Translations under genes and position numbers: made by a program
In this document: piece by piece, positions 47,038 to 59,977 of the stretch
Position numbering within the stretch: the stretch's first letter is position 1
Layout of the letters: every line of letters begins with the position of its first letter
DNA from: Nocardioides sp. TRM66260-LWL
Lineage (GTDB): Bacteria; Actinomycetota; Actinomycetes; Propionibacteriales; Nocardioidaceae
Assembly (NCBI RefSeq): GCF_020075545.1
Contig: NZ_JAIQZK010000001.1
Span: 992,001 to 1,056,000, forward strand
Length of the DNA: 64,000 nucleotides
Direction of reading: 5' to 3'
Notes under the pieces: generated by a model
What the model was told of the DNA's origin: nothing
Database searches by the model: none
The model's input: only the letters and a program-made list of their open reading frames with translations

Positions 47038-47477
47038 TGGCCGACGCCCAGGACCGCAGCCCGGGTCGCGTCTCGGCCCGCACCAAGGCGCGCAAGCGAG
47101 CCCTCGACCTGCTGTTCGCCTCGGAGATGCGGGGCGAGTCGGCGGTCGAGGCGCTCGAGCGGGCGATCGCCGACGGCGAGGGCCCGACGAACCCCTACAC
47201 CGGCGTCGTCGTGCGCGGCGTCGTCGAGCACGCCGCCCGCATCGACGAGCTGCTCGCGCAGTACGCGCAGGGCTGGACGCTGGCCCGCATGCCCGCGGTC
47301 GACCGCAACGTCCTGCGCATCGGCGTCTGGGAGCTCCTGTGGGCCGAGGACCTGCCCGAGGGCGTGGCGGTCAGCGAGGCGATCTCGCTGACCCGCGACC
47401 TCTCCACCGACGACAGCCCGCAGTTCGTCAACGGCGTGCTCGGCGCGATCCAGCGCGATCGGGCCCAGCTCGTCTAG
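47037..47477 (+). CDS. nusB: transcription antitermination protein NusB
   Basis: A 146-residue all-helical RNA-binding protein acting with NusE in rRNA antitermination. The Arg-rich start (SARTKARKRALDLLFASEM) is followed by the NusB fold, with MPAVDRNVLRIGVWELLW near residue 88 and VAVSEAISLTRDLSTDDSPQFVNGVLG. Coupled to efp. In many actinobacteria bldD or pyrR follows; here two metabolic genes intervene. Confidence 0.95.
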   Translation: MADAQDRSPGRVSARTKARKRALDLLFASEMRGESAVEALERAIADGEGPTNPYTGVVVRGVVEHAARIDELLAQYAQGWTLARMPAVDRNVLRIGVWELLWAEDLPEGVAVSEAISLTRDLSTDDSPQFVNGVLGAIQRDRAQLV

Positions 47478-47514
47478 CACCCCGCCGGGTCTGGGACGAC
47501 CGGCCGCGGACTGA

Positions 47515-47520
47515 CAGGGT
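47515..47520 (+). promoter_or_regulatory. possible -10 element for the 47527 gene
   Basis: CAGGGT ends 6 nt before the ATG; a weaker match in the leaderless geometry. Confidence 0.3.
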
Positions 47521-47526
47521 GGCGCC

Positions 47527-48969
47527 ATGAGCGTCGACGCCCGCCCCCCGTCCGAGCAGTCCGAGCAGTCCCAGCAGTCCAGGGACGTCGAGCAGGTCGA
47601 CGTCGTCGTCGTCGGGCTCGGCCCCGGCGGCGAGGCGCTCGCCACCGCGGTCGCGCAGGCCGGGCTGAGCGTCGTCGCGATCGACAAGCACCTGGTCGGT
47701 GGCGAGTGCCCGTACTACGGCTGCGTGCCGACCAAGATGATGGTGCGGGCCTCCGACGCCCTCGCCGAGGCCCACCGGGCGGGCGAGCTGGCCGGCGAGG
47801 TGAGCGTCACCCGCGCCTGGACGCCGGTGGCGGAGCGGATCGCCGCCCAGGCCACCGACCACTGGGACGACCGCGTCGCCGTCGAGCGGCTCGAGGACGC
47901 CGGCGCCACGGTGCTGCACGGCGTCGGACGCCTGGCCGGGCCGGGCCGCGTCGACGTCGAGCTCGCCGACGGCGGCACGCGCTCGTTCGCGGCCGGTCGC
48001 GGCGTGGTGCTCAACCCCGGCACCCGGCCGGCCGTGCCGCCGGTGCCGGGCCTGGCCGACGTCCCGCACTGGACCAACCGCGAGATCGTCCGCGCCACCG
48101 AGCTGCCCGGCTCGCTGATCGTCGTCGGCGGCGGCCCCATCGGCGCCGAGATGGCCCAGGTGATGAGCCGGTTCGGCGTGCGCGTCACGATCGTGGAGGT
48201 CGGCGAGCGGCTGCTCGGCCCGAGCGAGCCGGAGGCCGGCGAGCTGCTGGGCGAGGTCTTCGCCCATGAGGGGATCCGGGTGGTCACGCGGGCCACGATC
48301 GCCTCGGCGTCGGTCGACGACGCGGACGGCTCGATCGTGCTCGACCTCGGCGAGGAGACCCTGCGCGCGGAGAAGGTGCTCGTGGCCGCGGGTCGCACCC
48401 CGAACCTCGACGACGTGGGCCTGGAGACCGTCGGCCTCGACCCCACCGCGCGGCGCCTCGACGTCGACGACCGCATGCGGGTCGCCGGCGTCGAGGGCCT
48501 CTGGGCGATCGGCGACGTGGTCGGCCACGGCGCCTTCACCCACGTCTCGATGTACCAGTCGGCGATCGCGCGCCGCGACCTGCTCGGCCAGGACGGTCCG
48601 CCGGCGCGCTACCACGCGCTGCCGCACGTCACCTTCACCGACCCCGAGGTCGGCGGCGTCGGCCTCACCGAGCGGGCCGCGCGCGAGGCGGGCCTGACGG
48701 TGCGCACCGCCTCGACGCCGCTGGAGCAGTCCTCGCGCGGCTTCACCCACGGACCCGGCGCCCAGGGACTGATCAAGCTCGTGGCCGACGCCGACCGCGG
48801 CGTCCTGGTCGGGGCGACGGCGATGGGTCCCGCGGGCGGGGAGATCCTCGGCCTGCTGGCGCTCGCGGTGCACGCCGAGGTGCCGCTGGAGACCCTCGGC
48901 ACGATGATCTACGCCTACCCGACGTTCCACCGCGCGATCGAGACCGCGGTCGGCGAGCTGCTGGGCTGA
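47527..48969 (+). CDS. FAD-dependent pyridine nucleotide-disulfide oxidoreductase
   Basis: A 480-residue flavoprotein of the dihydrolipoamide dehydrogenase/mercuric reductase family. After a Gln/Ser-rich tail (residues 8-20) comes the FAD loop VVVGLGPGGEALA. The redox-active pair Cys61/Cys66 follows in GGECPYYGCVPTK, then the NAD(P)H loop VVGGGPIGAEMAQVM near 201 and LWAIGDVVGHGAFTH near 323. The C-terminus has YAYPTFHRAIE in place of the HxHPT of classic lipoamide dehydrogenases, so the His-Glu dyad is altered; it is more like mercuric-reductase-type or uncharacterised members. No partner E2 gene is nearby; substrate unknown. Confidence 0.88.
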   Translation: MSVDARPPSEQSEQSQQSRDVEQVDVVVVGLGPGGEALATAVAQAGLSVVAIDKHLVGGECPYYGCVPTKMMVRASDALAEAHRAGELAGEVSVTRAWTPVAERIAAQATDHWDDRVAVERLEDAGATVLHGVGRLAGPGRVDVELADGGTRSFAAGRGVVLNPGTRPAVPPVPGLADVPHWTNREIVRATELPGSLIVVGGGPIGAEMAQVMSRFGVRVTIVEVGERLLGPSEPEAGELLGEVFAHEGIRVVTRATIASASVDDADGSIVLDLGEETLRAEKVLVAAGRTPNLDDVGLETVGLDPTARRLDVDDRMRVAGVEGLWAIGDVVGHGAFTHVSMYQSAIARRDLLGQDGPPARYHALPHVTFTDPEVGGVGLTERAAREAGLTVRTASTPLEQSSRGFTHGPGAQGLIKLVADADRGVLVGATAMGPAGGEILGLLALAVHAEVPLETLGTMIYAYPTFHRAIETAVGELLG

Positions 48970-48970
48970 G

Positions 48971-50140
48971 GTGACCGTCCTGCCCGAGGCCCCGGACGCG
49001 CTGGTCCGCGACCTGACCGACGAGGAGGCCCGCGCGGCGCTGGTGTGCAAGTGGGGGCTCGTCGCCCCCGACGTGCTCCCGGCCTGGGTCGCGGAGATGG
49101 ACTACGCGCTCGCCGAGCCGATCGTCGGGGCCCTGCAGCGGGCGGTCGCGCAGGGACGCACCGGCTACCCGGCGTTCGTCGAGGGCGGGCCGCTGGGGGA
49201 GGCCTATGCGGGCTTCGCGCAGCGGCGGTTCGGGCACGCGGTGGATCCCGAGCGGGTGATCGCGACGGTCGACGTCACCGCCGGCGTCCGACTCGCGCTG
49301 GACGTCGTCGTGCCGCCGGGCCCGCTGGTGCTGCCGGTGCCGGCGTACCGCCCGCAGCTCGCGCTGGCCGGCATCTGCGGACGCGAGCGCCGCGACCTCC
49401 TCGTCGACCCGGCGGCCGAGCGCGCCGAGCTCGACCTCGACGCGCTCGAGGCGCACTTCGCGGCGGGGGCGCGAGTGCTGCTCCTGACGCAGCCGCACAA
49501 CCCGTGGGGCCGCGTGTTCACCCGCGCCGAGCTCGAGGCCGTGCGCGACGTCGTGACGCGCCACGGGGGCTGGGTGGTCAGCGACGAGATCCACGCGCCG
49601 CTGACCCTCGACGGACGGCCCCACGTGCCCTACCTCTCGCTCGAGGGCACCGCCGAGCACGCCGTCGCGGTGGTCGCGGCGTCGAAGGCCTTCAACGTGG
49701 CCGGCCTGAGGTGCGCGCAGCTGGTCGCCGCCGATGCGGGGATCGCCGAGCGGCTGGTCCGCACCGAGATGGCCCGCAACGACTCCTGGTCGGTGCTGGG
49801 CGTCGAGGCCTCGATCGCGGCCTACGCCGAGGGCGACGCCTGGCTCGACGCCCTGCGTCACCGACTCGCCGCGATGCGCGACCTGTTCGTCGCCGAGCTC
49901 GCCCGCGAGCTGCCGCAGGCCCGGATGCGTCCGCTCGAGGCCACCTACCTCGCCTGGGTCGACCTGCGGGCCTACGGCCACGACGACCCCGCCGCCCGCG
50001 CGCTCGACGTCGGCCGGCTGCGGGTCAACGCCGGCCACGACTTCCACCCCGGCCTCGCCGGGCACGTCCGGGTCAACCTCGCGACGAGCGCGGAGCGGGT
50101 GCGCGAGATCGTCCGCCGGCTCGCGCTGGCGCTGCGCTGA
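48971..50140 (+). CDS. PLP-dependent C-S lyase, MalY/PatB type
   Basis: A 389-residue fold-type I PLP enzyme. The N-terminal WVAEMDYALAEPI near residue 38 is the MalY/PatB signature, with TQPHNPWGRVF near 175 and VVSDEIHAPLTL near 198. The PLP-binding Lys239 lies in AASKAFNVAGLRCA, and a C-terminal Arg in HVRVNLATS. Expected reaction: beta-elimination from cystathionine or other cysteine thioethers, or an aminotransferase relative. The GTG starts 1 nt after the preceding flavoprotein gene, so the two form a pair inserted between nusB and pyrR. Confidence 0.9.
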   Translation: MTVLPEAPDALVRDLTDEEARAALVCKWGLVAPDVLPAWVAEMDYALAEPIVGALQRAVAQGRTGYPAFVEGGPLGEAYAGFAQRRFGHAVDPERVIATVDVTAGVRLALDVVVPPGPLVLPVPAYRPQLALAGICGRERRDLLVDPAAERAELDLDALEAHFAAGARVLLLTQPHNPWGRVFTRAELEAVRDVVTRHGGWVVSDEIHAPLTLDGRPHVPYLSLEGTAEHAVAVVAASKAFNVAGLRCAQLVAADAGIAERLVRTEMARNDSWSVLGVEASIAAYAEGDAWLDALRHRLAAMRDLFVAELARELPQARMRPLEATYLAWVDLRAYGHDDPAARALDVGRLRVNAGHDFHPGLAGHVRVNLATSAERVREIVRRLALALR

Positions 50141-50169
50141 GGGCTGCTGGCGCGACGCGACGTGCGCGC

Positions 50170-50787
<618 letters not shown>

Positions 50788-50788
<1 letters not shown>

Positions 50789-51717
50789 TGGAGCGGCACC
50801 TGCTCTCGATCGACGACCTCTCCGTCGATGACATCACCACCTTGTTCGCGACCGCCGCCGAGATGCACGACGTGCAGCGCCGCGAGGTCAAGAAGCTGCC
50901 CGCGCTGCGCGGTCGCACCGTGATCAACCTGTTCTTCGAGGACTCCACGCGCACCCGCTCGAGCTTCGAGATCGCCGGCAAGTGGCTCTCGGCCGACACC
51001 ATCAACATCACCGGCAAGGGATCCTCGACCTCGAAGGGCGAGAGCCTGCGCGACACCGTGCTCACGATCGCCTCGATGGGCGTCGACGCGCTCGTCATGC
51101 GCCACCACGCCAGCGGGGCGGCGCACCAGGTGGCGCAGTGGATCGACGCGGCGGTGATCAACGCCGGCGACGGCACGCACGAGCACCCCACCCAGGCGCT
51201 CCTCGACGCGTACACGCTCACGCGCCGCCTCGGCTCGCTCGAGGGACGCCACGTGGTGATCGTGGGCGACCTCACCCACAGCCGGGTCTTCCGCAGCAAC
51301 ATCGGGTGCCTGACCCGGCTCGGGGCGCGGGTCACCGTCGTCGCGCCGCCGACGCTGATGCCCAGCGGCGTGGCGGCCTGGTCGGCCGCGGACGGGTTCG
51401 CGACGTCCTACGACCTCGACGAGGTGCTGCCCACCGCCGACGCGGTGATGATGCTGCGGGTGCAGCGGGAGCGGATGAGCGGCGGCTTCTTCCCCTCGCC
51501 CCGCGAGTACGCCGTCGGCTACGGGCTGACCCGCGACCGGCTCGCGACCCTCGGCCCCGACGTCCCGATCTGCCACCCCGGCCCGATGAACCGCGGCCTG
51601 GAGATCGCCGCCGACGCCGCCGACGCCGCGCAGTCGGCGATCCTCGAGCAGGTCTCGGCCGGCGTCGCGATCCGCATGTCCGTGCTCTACCACCTGCTCG
51701 CCGGGGAGGCCTCCTGA
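50788..51717 (+). CDS. pyrB: aspartate carbamoyltransferase catalytic subunit
   Basis: A 309-residue enzyme joining carbamoyl phosphate and aspartate. The carbamoyl-phosphate loop [19 protein letters not shown] is near residue 49, with [31 protein letters not shown] and [12 protein letters not shown] following. No regulatory-chain gene (pyrI) is present. The ATG at 50788 overlaps the pyrR stop; a GTG at 50776 is an unlikely alternative. Overlaps pyrC similarly. Confidence 0.97.
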
Positions 51718-53021
51718 TGACCGACGTGACCCTCCTGCGCGCGGCCCGTCCGCTCGGCGGGCTCCCCGCCGACCTGCTCCTCGCCGACGGCGTCATCGCC
51801 GAGGTGGGCGCCGCCGGCACGGTCGACGCCCCGGACGGGGCCCGTGTGGTCGACGCCGAGGGCCTCGTCGCGCTCCCGGGCCTGGTCGACCTGCACACCC
51901 ACCTGCGCGAGCCCGGCCGCGAGGACGCCGAGACCGTGCTGAGCGGCTCGCGCGCGGCCGCGCTGGGCGGGTTCGCCGCGGTGCTCGCCATGGCCAACAC
52001 GAGCCCGGTCACCGACACCGCCGAGGCCGCGGAGCGCGTCCACGACCTCGGCCGGGCCGCGGGGCTGGTCGACGTCGTGGCGGTGGGCGCCGTCACCAAG
52101 GGCCTCGCCGGCGAGGAGCTCGCCGAGCTGGGGCTGATGGCGCGCTCGCGGGCCGGCGTCCGGGTCTTCTCCGACGACGGCCGCTGCGTGGCCGACGCCC
52201 GCGTCATGCGCCGCGCGCTGGAGTACGTCAAGGCGTTCGGCGGCGTGATCAGCCAGCACGCGCAGGAGCCGTCGCTGGCCGGGCCGAGCTCCTGCTGCCA
52301 CGAGGGCGAGCTGTCGGGGCGCCTCGGGCTGCCGGGGTGGCCGGGGGTCGCCGAGGAGGTCATCGTCGCTCGTGACGTGATGCTCGCCCGGCACACCGGC
52401 TCGCGGGTGCACGTCGCCCACGTCTCCACCGCGGGCAGCGTCGAGGTCGTGCGCTGGGCCAAGGCGCAGGGCATCGCCGTCACCGCGGAGGTGACGCCGC
52501 ACCACCTGCTGCTCACCACGGACCTGCTTGCGGGCTACGACCCCACGTTCAAGGTGAACCCGCCGCTGCGGCCGAGCGAGGACGTCGAGACGCTGCGCGC
52601 CGCCCTGGCCGACGGCACGATCGACGCGGTCGCGACCGACCATGCGCCGCACGCCCGGCACGACAAGGAGCACGCGTTCGTCGACGCCGCCTTCGGGATG
52701 CTCGGCCTGGAGACCGCGCTGCCGGTCGTCGCGACCGTGATGGTCGGCACCGGGCTGCTCGACTGGGCCGGCGTGGCGCGGGTCATGTCGACCAGCCCCG
52801 CCCGGATCGCCGGGCTCGACGACCACGGCCGCGACCTCGTCGTCGGCGCCCCGGCGACCGTCACGCTCGTCGACCCCGACGCGTCGGTCGTCGTCGACCG
52901 CGACGCGTCGGCGTCGCTCTCGCGCAACAACCCCTGGCACGGACGCACGCTCACCGGCGCGGTGCGGGCCACGTTCCTGCGGGGCCGGGCCACGGTGCTC
53001 GACGGGGCGCTCGCGGGCTGA
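51717..53021 (+). CDS. pyrC: dihydroorotase
   Basis: A 434-residue zinc amidohydrolase that closes carbamoyl-aspartate to dihydroorotate. Metal ligands appear in DLHTHLREPGREDAE near residue 57, followed by SQHAQEPSL, VAHVSTAGSVEVV, TAEVTPHHLLL and ATDHAPHARHDKEH. Type I (longer) bacterial form. After it the operon is interrupted by repeats and a quinone oxidoreductase gene before carA. Confidence 0.97.
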   Translation: MTDVTLLRAARPLGGLPADLLLADGVIAEVGAAGTVDAPDGARVVDAEGLVALPGLVDLHTHLREPGREDAETVLSGSRAAALGGFAAVLAMANTSPVTDTAEAAERVHDLGRAAGLVDVVAVGAVTKGLAGEELAELGLMARSRAGVRVFSDDGRCVADARVMRRALEYVKAFGGVISQHAQEPSLAGPSSCCHEGELSGRLGLPGWPGVAEEVIVARDVMLARHTGSRVHVAHVSTAGSVEVVRWAKAQGIAVTAEVTPHHLLLTTDLLAGYDPTFKVNPPLRPSEDVETLRAALADGTIDAVATDHAPHARHDKEHAFVDAAFGMLGLETALPVVATVMVGTGLLDWAGVARVMSTSPARIAGLDDHGRDLVVGAPATVTLVDPDASVVVDRDASASLSRNNPWHGRTLTGAVRATFLRGRATVLDGALAG

Positions 53022-53088
53022 GGGCGGCGGGGCCGGCTGGGACGCCGTGCGCCGCGGTGCGCCGCGCCAGGGTCGGCGCGCTGTGTAC

Positions 53089-53159
53089 ATGAAACTGGCG
53101 CCTGGACGATGAAGTTTCAGCGTGCAGCCGCCAGTTTCATCGGTCAGCCGATGAAACTG
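53089..53159. repeat. GTTTCAT inverted-repeat cluster downstream of pyrC
   Basis: ATGAAACTGGCG (53089-53100) pairs perfectly with CGCCAGTTTCAT (53129-53140). CAGTTTCATCGG (53132-53143) pairs perfectly with CCGATGAAACTG (53148-53159) over a 4-nt loop, so the two hairpins share a middle arm and are mutually exclusive. A further degenerate copy, ATGAAGTTTCA, lies at 53109-53119. This T/A-richer block stands out from its surroundings. It could be a switchable terminator, an operator, or a small mobile repeat. Confidence 0.7.
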
Positions 53160-53221
53160 CACGAGAGCCCCGCCCACCCCGCCAGGGGAACACGAGGCCC
53201 AGCGACCGACGTTGCGCCGAC

Positions 53222-54241
53222 ATGCGTGCCGTCGTCTACCGCCACACCGGTCCCTCGTCCGTGCTCGAGCTCGTCGAGCGTCCCGAGCCGCAGGCCGGGC
53301 CGGGGGAGGTCCTGGTGCGGGTGGTCCGCGCCGGGGTGAACCCCACGGACTGGAAGTTCCGCGCCGGCATGATGTCCGGCCACGACGAGGTGAGCCCCGG
53401 CCAGGACGGCGCGGGCGTCGTCGAGGCCGTGGGCGAGGGCGTCGAGCACGTGGCGCCGGGCGACCGCGTCTGGCTGCTCCTGGCCCAGCACGGCCGGCCC
53501 TACGGCACGGCGACCGAGCTCACCGTCCAGCCGTCCGAGCGGGTGGTGCCGCTGCCGGACAGCGCGTCGTTCGACCTCGGCGCCAGCCTCGGCGTCCCGT
53601 TCGTCACCGCGCACCGGCTGCTCACCTCCGGCGACGTCGCCCGCCTGTCCCCGGGCTCGCTGCACGGTCGGACGGTGCTCGTCGCCGGCGGGGCCGGCGC
53701 CGTCGGCAACGCCGCGATCCAGCTGGCCCGGTGGGCCGGCGCGACCGTCGTCACGACCGTGAGCGGCCCGGAGAAGGCGCGACTGGCCGAGGCCGCCGGC
53801 GCCCACCACGTCGTCACCTACACCGACGGCACGGCCGACGAGGTCGCCCAGCGGATCCTCGCCGTCGCGCCCGACGGCGTCGACCTCGTCGCCGAGGTCG
53901 CGCCCGCGCAGAACGTCGCGCTCGACCTCGCCGTCACGCGGGTGCATGGCACCGTCGCGGTCTACGCCAACAACGGCGGTGACGACCTCGTCCTGCCCCT
54001 GCGCGCCACCTTCAGCCGCAACCTGCGCTGGCAGTTCGTCATCCTCTACACCCTCGACCCGCACCTGCTGCAGGCCGCGATCGAGGACCTCACCGCCGCC
54101 ATCGGCGACGGCGCGATCGGCGTCGGTGAGGAGGCCGGCCTCCCGCTGCACCACCGACCGCTGGCGCAGACCGCCGAGGCCCACGACGACGTCGAGGGCG
54201 GCGCCGTCGGCAAGGTGCTGATCGACGTCGCCGAGGCGTGA
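53222..54241 (+). CDS. NADPH:quinone oxidoreductase-like medium-chain dehydrogenase
   Basis: A 339-residue zinc-free MDR enzyme. The catalytic-domain start MRAVVYRHTGPSSVLELVER and AGVNPTDWKFRAG match the quinone oxidoreductase branch. The Rossmann loop is VAGGAGAVGNAAIQLARWAGA near residue 160. No structural zinc cysteines are present. Its substrate is unknown. The gene lies between pyrC and carA and is unrelated to pyrimidine synthesis, so it looks inserted; no promoter or strong ribosome site is evident. Confidence 0.9.
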   Translation: MRAVVYRHTGPSSVLELVERPEPQAGPGEVLVRVVRAGVNPTDWKFRAGMMSGHDEVSPGQDGAGVVEAVGEGVEHVAPGDRVWLLLAQHGRPYGTATELTVQPSERVVPLPDSASFDLGASLGVPFVTAHRLLTSGDVARLSPGSLHGRTVLVAGGAGAVGNAAIQLARWAGATVVTTVSGPEKARLAEAAGAHHVVTYTDGTADEVAQRILAVAPDGVDLVAEVAPAQNVALDLAVTRVHGTVAVYANNGGDDLVLPLRATFSRNLRWQFVILYTLDPHLLQAAIEDLTAAIGDGAIGVGEEAGLPLHHRPLAQTAEAHDDVEGGAVGKVLIDVAEA

Positions 54242-54305
54242 TCCGCTCCTGATCAGCTCCTGATCCGTTCGCGGGCCGCCCCGCCGCGAGGGCCCCGAGC
54301 GCTGC

Positions 54306-54363
54306 TAGGGTGAGCGCGCTCGACATCCTTTAACGACCCGTCCTGTGAGGCGGAGAAGGAGGT
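54306..54363 (+). promoter_or_regulatory. second promoter and PyrR-binding leader, upstream of carA
   Basis: TAGGGTGAGCGC (54306-54317) and the following CCTTTAACGACCCGTCCTGT, GAGGCGGAGAAGGAG repeat the pyrR leader almost base for base. The core TCCTGTGAGG again fits TCCNGNGAGG. It restores PyrR control and a promoter to the carAB-pyrD half of the pathway after the quinone oxidoreductase gene. Confidence 0.8.
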
Positions 54364-55517
54364 ATGGGGTTGCCCTCGCATGCCCCCACACCGGCGATCC
54401 TCGTCCTGGAGGACGGTCGGGTCTTCCGCGGCGACTCCTACGGCGCCACCGGCGAGACGTTCGGCGAGGCCGTCTTCAACACCGGCATGACCGGCTACCA
54501 GGAGACGCTCACCGATCCGTCCTACCACCGGCAGATCGTCACGATGACGGCACCGCACATCGGCAACACCGGGGTGAACGACGAGGACCCGGAGTCCTCG
54601 CGCATCTGGGTCGCCGGCTACGTCGTCCGCGATCCCGCGCGCGTGCCGTCGAGCTGGCGCTCGCGTCGCAGCCTCGACGACGAGCTGCGCGCCCAGGGCG
54701 TCGTCGGCATCTCGGGCGTCGACACCCGCGCGCTGACCCGCCACCTGCGCGAGCGCGGCGCCATGCGCGCGGGCATCTCCACCGTCGAGACCGACGCCGA
54801 GGCGCTGCTGGCGAGGGTGCGGGCCTCGGGCGCGATGGCCGGCGCGGAGCTCTCCGGCGAGGTCTCCACCGACGCCGCCTACGTCGTCCCGGCCCGTCCA
54901 GGCCCCTGGGGCGAGGCGAAGCGGTTCACCGTCGTCGCCCTCGACCTCGGCATCAAGACCATGACGCCGGCCCGCATGGCCGAGCGCGGCATCGAGGTGC
55001 ACGTCCTCCCCGCCACGGCGAGCATCGAGGACGTGCTCGCCGTCGAGCCCGACGGTCTCTTCTTCTCCAACGGCCCGGGCGACCCCGCCGCGACCACCGG
55101 CCAGGTCGCGCTGCTCCAGGACGCGCTGGGCCGCGGCCTGCCGTACTTCGGCATCTGCTTCGGCAACCAGCTCTTCGGCCGCGCGCTGGGCTTCGGCACC
55201 TACAAGCTCGTCTACGGCCACCGGGGCATCAACCAGCCGGTCATGGACCGCACCACCGGCAAGGTCGAGGTCACCGCGCACAACCACGGCTTCGCCGTCG
55301 ACGCGCCGCTCGACCGCGACACCGAGACCCCCTACGGCGTCGCCAGCGTCAGCCACGTGTGCCTCAACGACGACGTCGTCGAGGGCCTCGAGCTGCGCGA
55401 CGCCGCGGGCGCCCTGCGCGCGTTCTCCGTGCAGTACCACCCCGAGGCCGCGGCCGGCCCCCACGACGCCGCGTACCTCTTCGACCGCTTCTGCGACCTG
55501 ATGGAGGGCCGGGCCTG

Positions 55518-55518
<1 letters not shown>
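54364..55518 (+). CDS. carA: carbamoyl-phosphate synthase small subunit
   Basis: A 384-residue glutamine amidotransferase chain. The N-terminal domain has [23 protein letters not shown]; the amidotransferase domain has [11 protein letters not shown], the nucleophile Cys in [11 protein letters not shown] near residue 265, and the His-Glu pair in [14 protein letters not shown]. The start is ambiguous: the ATG at 54364 lies only 1-2 nt after the AAGGAGG ribosome site, too close, while the in-frame TTG at 54370 has ideal 7-nt spacing. The protein differs by only two residues. Overlaps carB by TGATG. Confidence 0.96.
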
Positions 55519-58915
<3,397 letters not shown>

Positions 58916-58919
<4 letters not shown>

Positions 58920-59977
58920 TCTACCGGCAGCTCTTCGACCGCGTCCTGGTGCACAGCGACCCCGAGCGGGCGCACCACCAGGGCTTCGCGGCGATCCGCG
59001 CCGCGGGCCCCGCGCTGCGGGCGCTGCCGACGCCCGGCGCGCCCGTCGAGGCGCTGGGCCTGCGATTCCCCAACGCGCTCGGGCTGGCGGCCGGGTTCGA
59101 CAAGAACGCCGTCGGCATCGACGCGCTCGGCGGGCTCGGCTTCGGGCACGTCGAGGTCGGCACCGTCACCGCGCTGGCCCAGCCCGGCAACCCCGCGCCG
59201 CGGCTGTTCCGGCTCACCGCCGACCGCGCGGTGGTCAACCGCATGGGCTTCAACAACGACGGCGCCGACGCCGTGGCCGCCCGGCTGGCCCGGCGCGCCG
59301 AGCGTCGGCGGCGCAGCGGGGCGGGCGGGCCGGTGCTCGGCGTCAACATCGGCAAGTCCAAGGTCGTGCCCGAGGACGACCAGGCCGCCGTCGAGGCCGA
59401 CTACGAGCACTCCGCCCGCCTGCTGACCCCGTTCGCCGACTACCTGGTCGTCAACGTCTCCTCGCCCAACACCCCGGGCCTGCGCACGCTGCAGGCCGTC
59501 GAGCGGCTCGAGCCGCTGCTGGCCCACGTCCGCCGGGTCGCCGACGACGCCTCGCCCCGGCGTCGCGTGCCGCTGCTGGTCAAGATCGCGCCCGACCTGG
59601 CCGACGAGGACGTCGACGCCGTGGCCGACCTCGCGCTCGCCCAGGGGCTCGACGGCGTCATCGCCACCAACACCACGATCGGACGCGCCGGCCTGCGCAG
59701 CCCCGCCGCGCTCGTCGAGGCCGCCGGCGCGGGCGGGCTGTCGGGCGCGCCGCTGACGGCCCGCTCCGAGGAGGTGCTGCGTCGGCTGCGATCCCGGGTC
59801 GGCGACCGGCTGACCCTGATCGGCGTCGGCGGCATCGGCACCCCGGACGAGGCCGTGCGCCGGCTCGCGGCGGGCGCCGACCTGGTGCAGGCCTACACCG
59901 CGTTCATCTACGAGGGGCCGCTGTGGCCCCGTCGGGTGGCGAGCGCGCTCGCCCGGGGCGGTGCCGCGGCGGGATGA
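58916..59977 (+). CDS. pyrD: dihydroorotate dehydrogenase, class 2 (quinone-dependent)
   Basis: A 353-residue FMN enzyme. The N-terminal amphipathic helices ([20 protein letters not shown]) that bind the membrane and quinone, plus [13 protein letters not shown] near 106, define class 2. The catalytic Ser lies in [11 protein letters not shown] (Ser182/183). [14 protein letters not shown] and the FMN-phosphate motif [30 protein letters not shown] end are intact. GTGA overlap with carB. This enzyme alone is enough for the fourth step of the pathway, which makes the next two genes puzzling. Confidence 0.97.
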
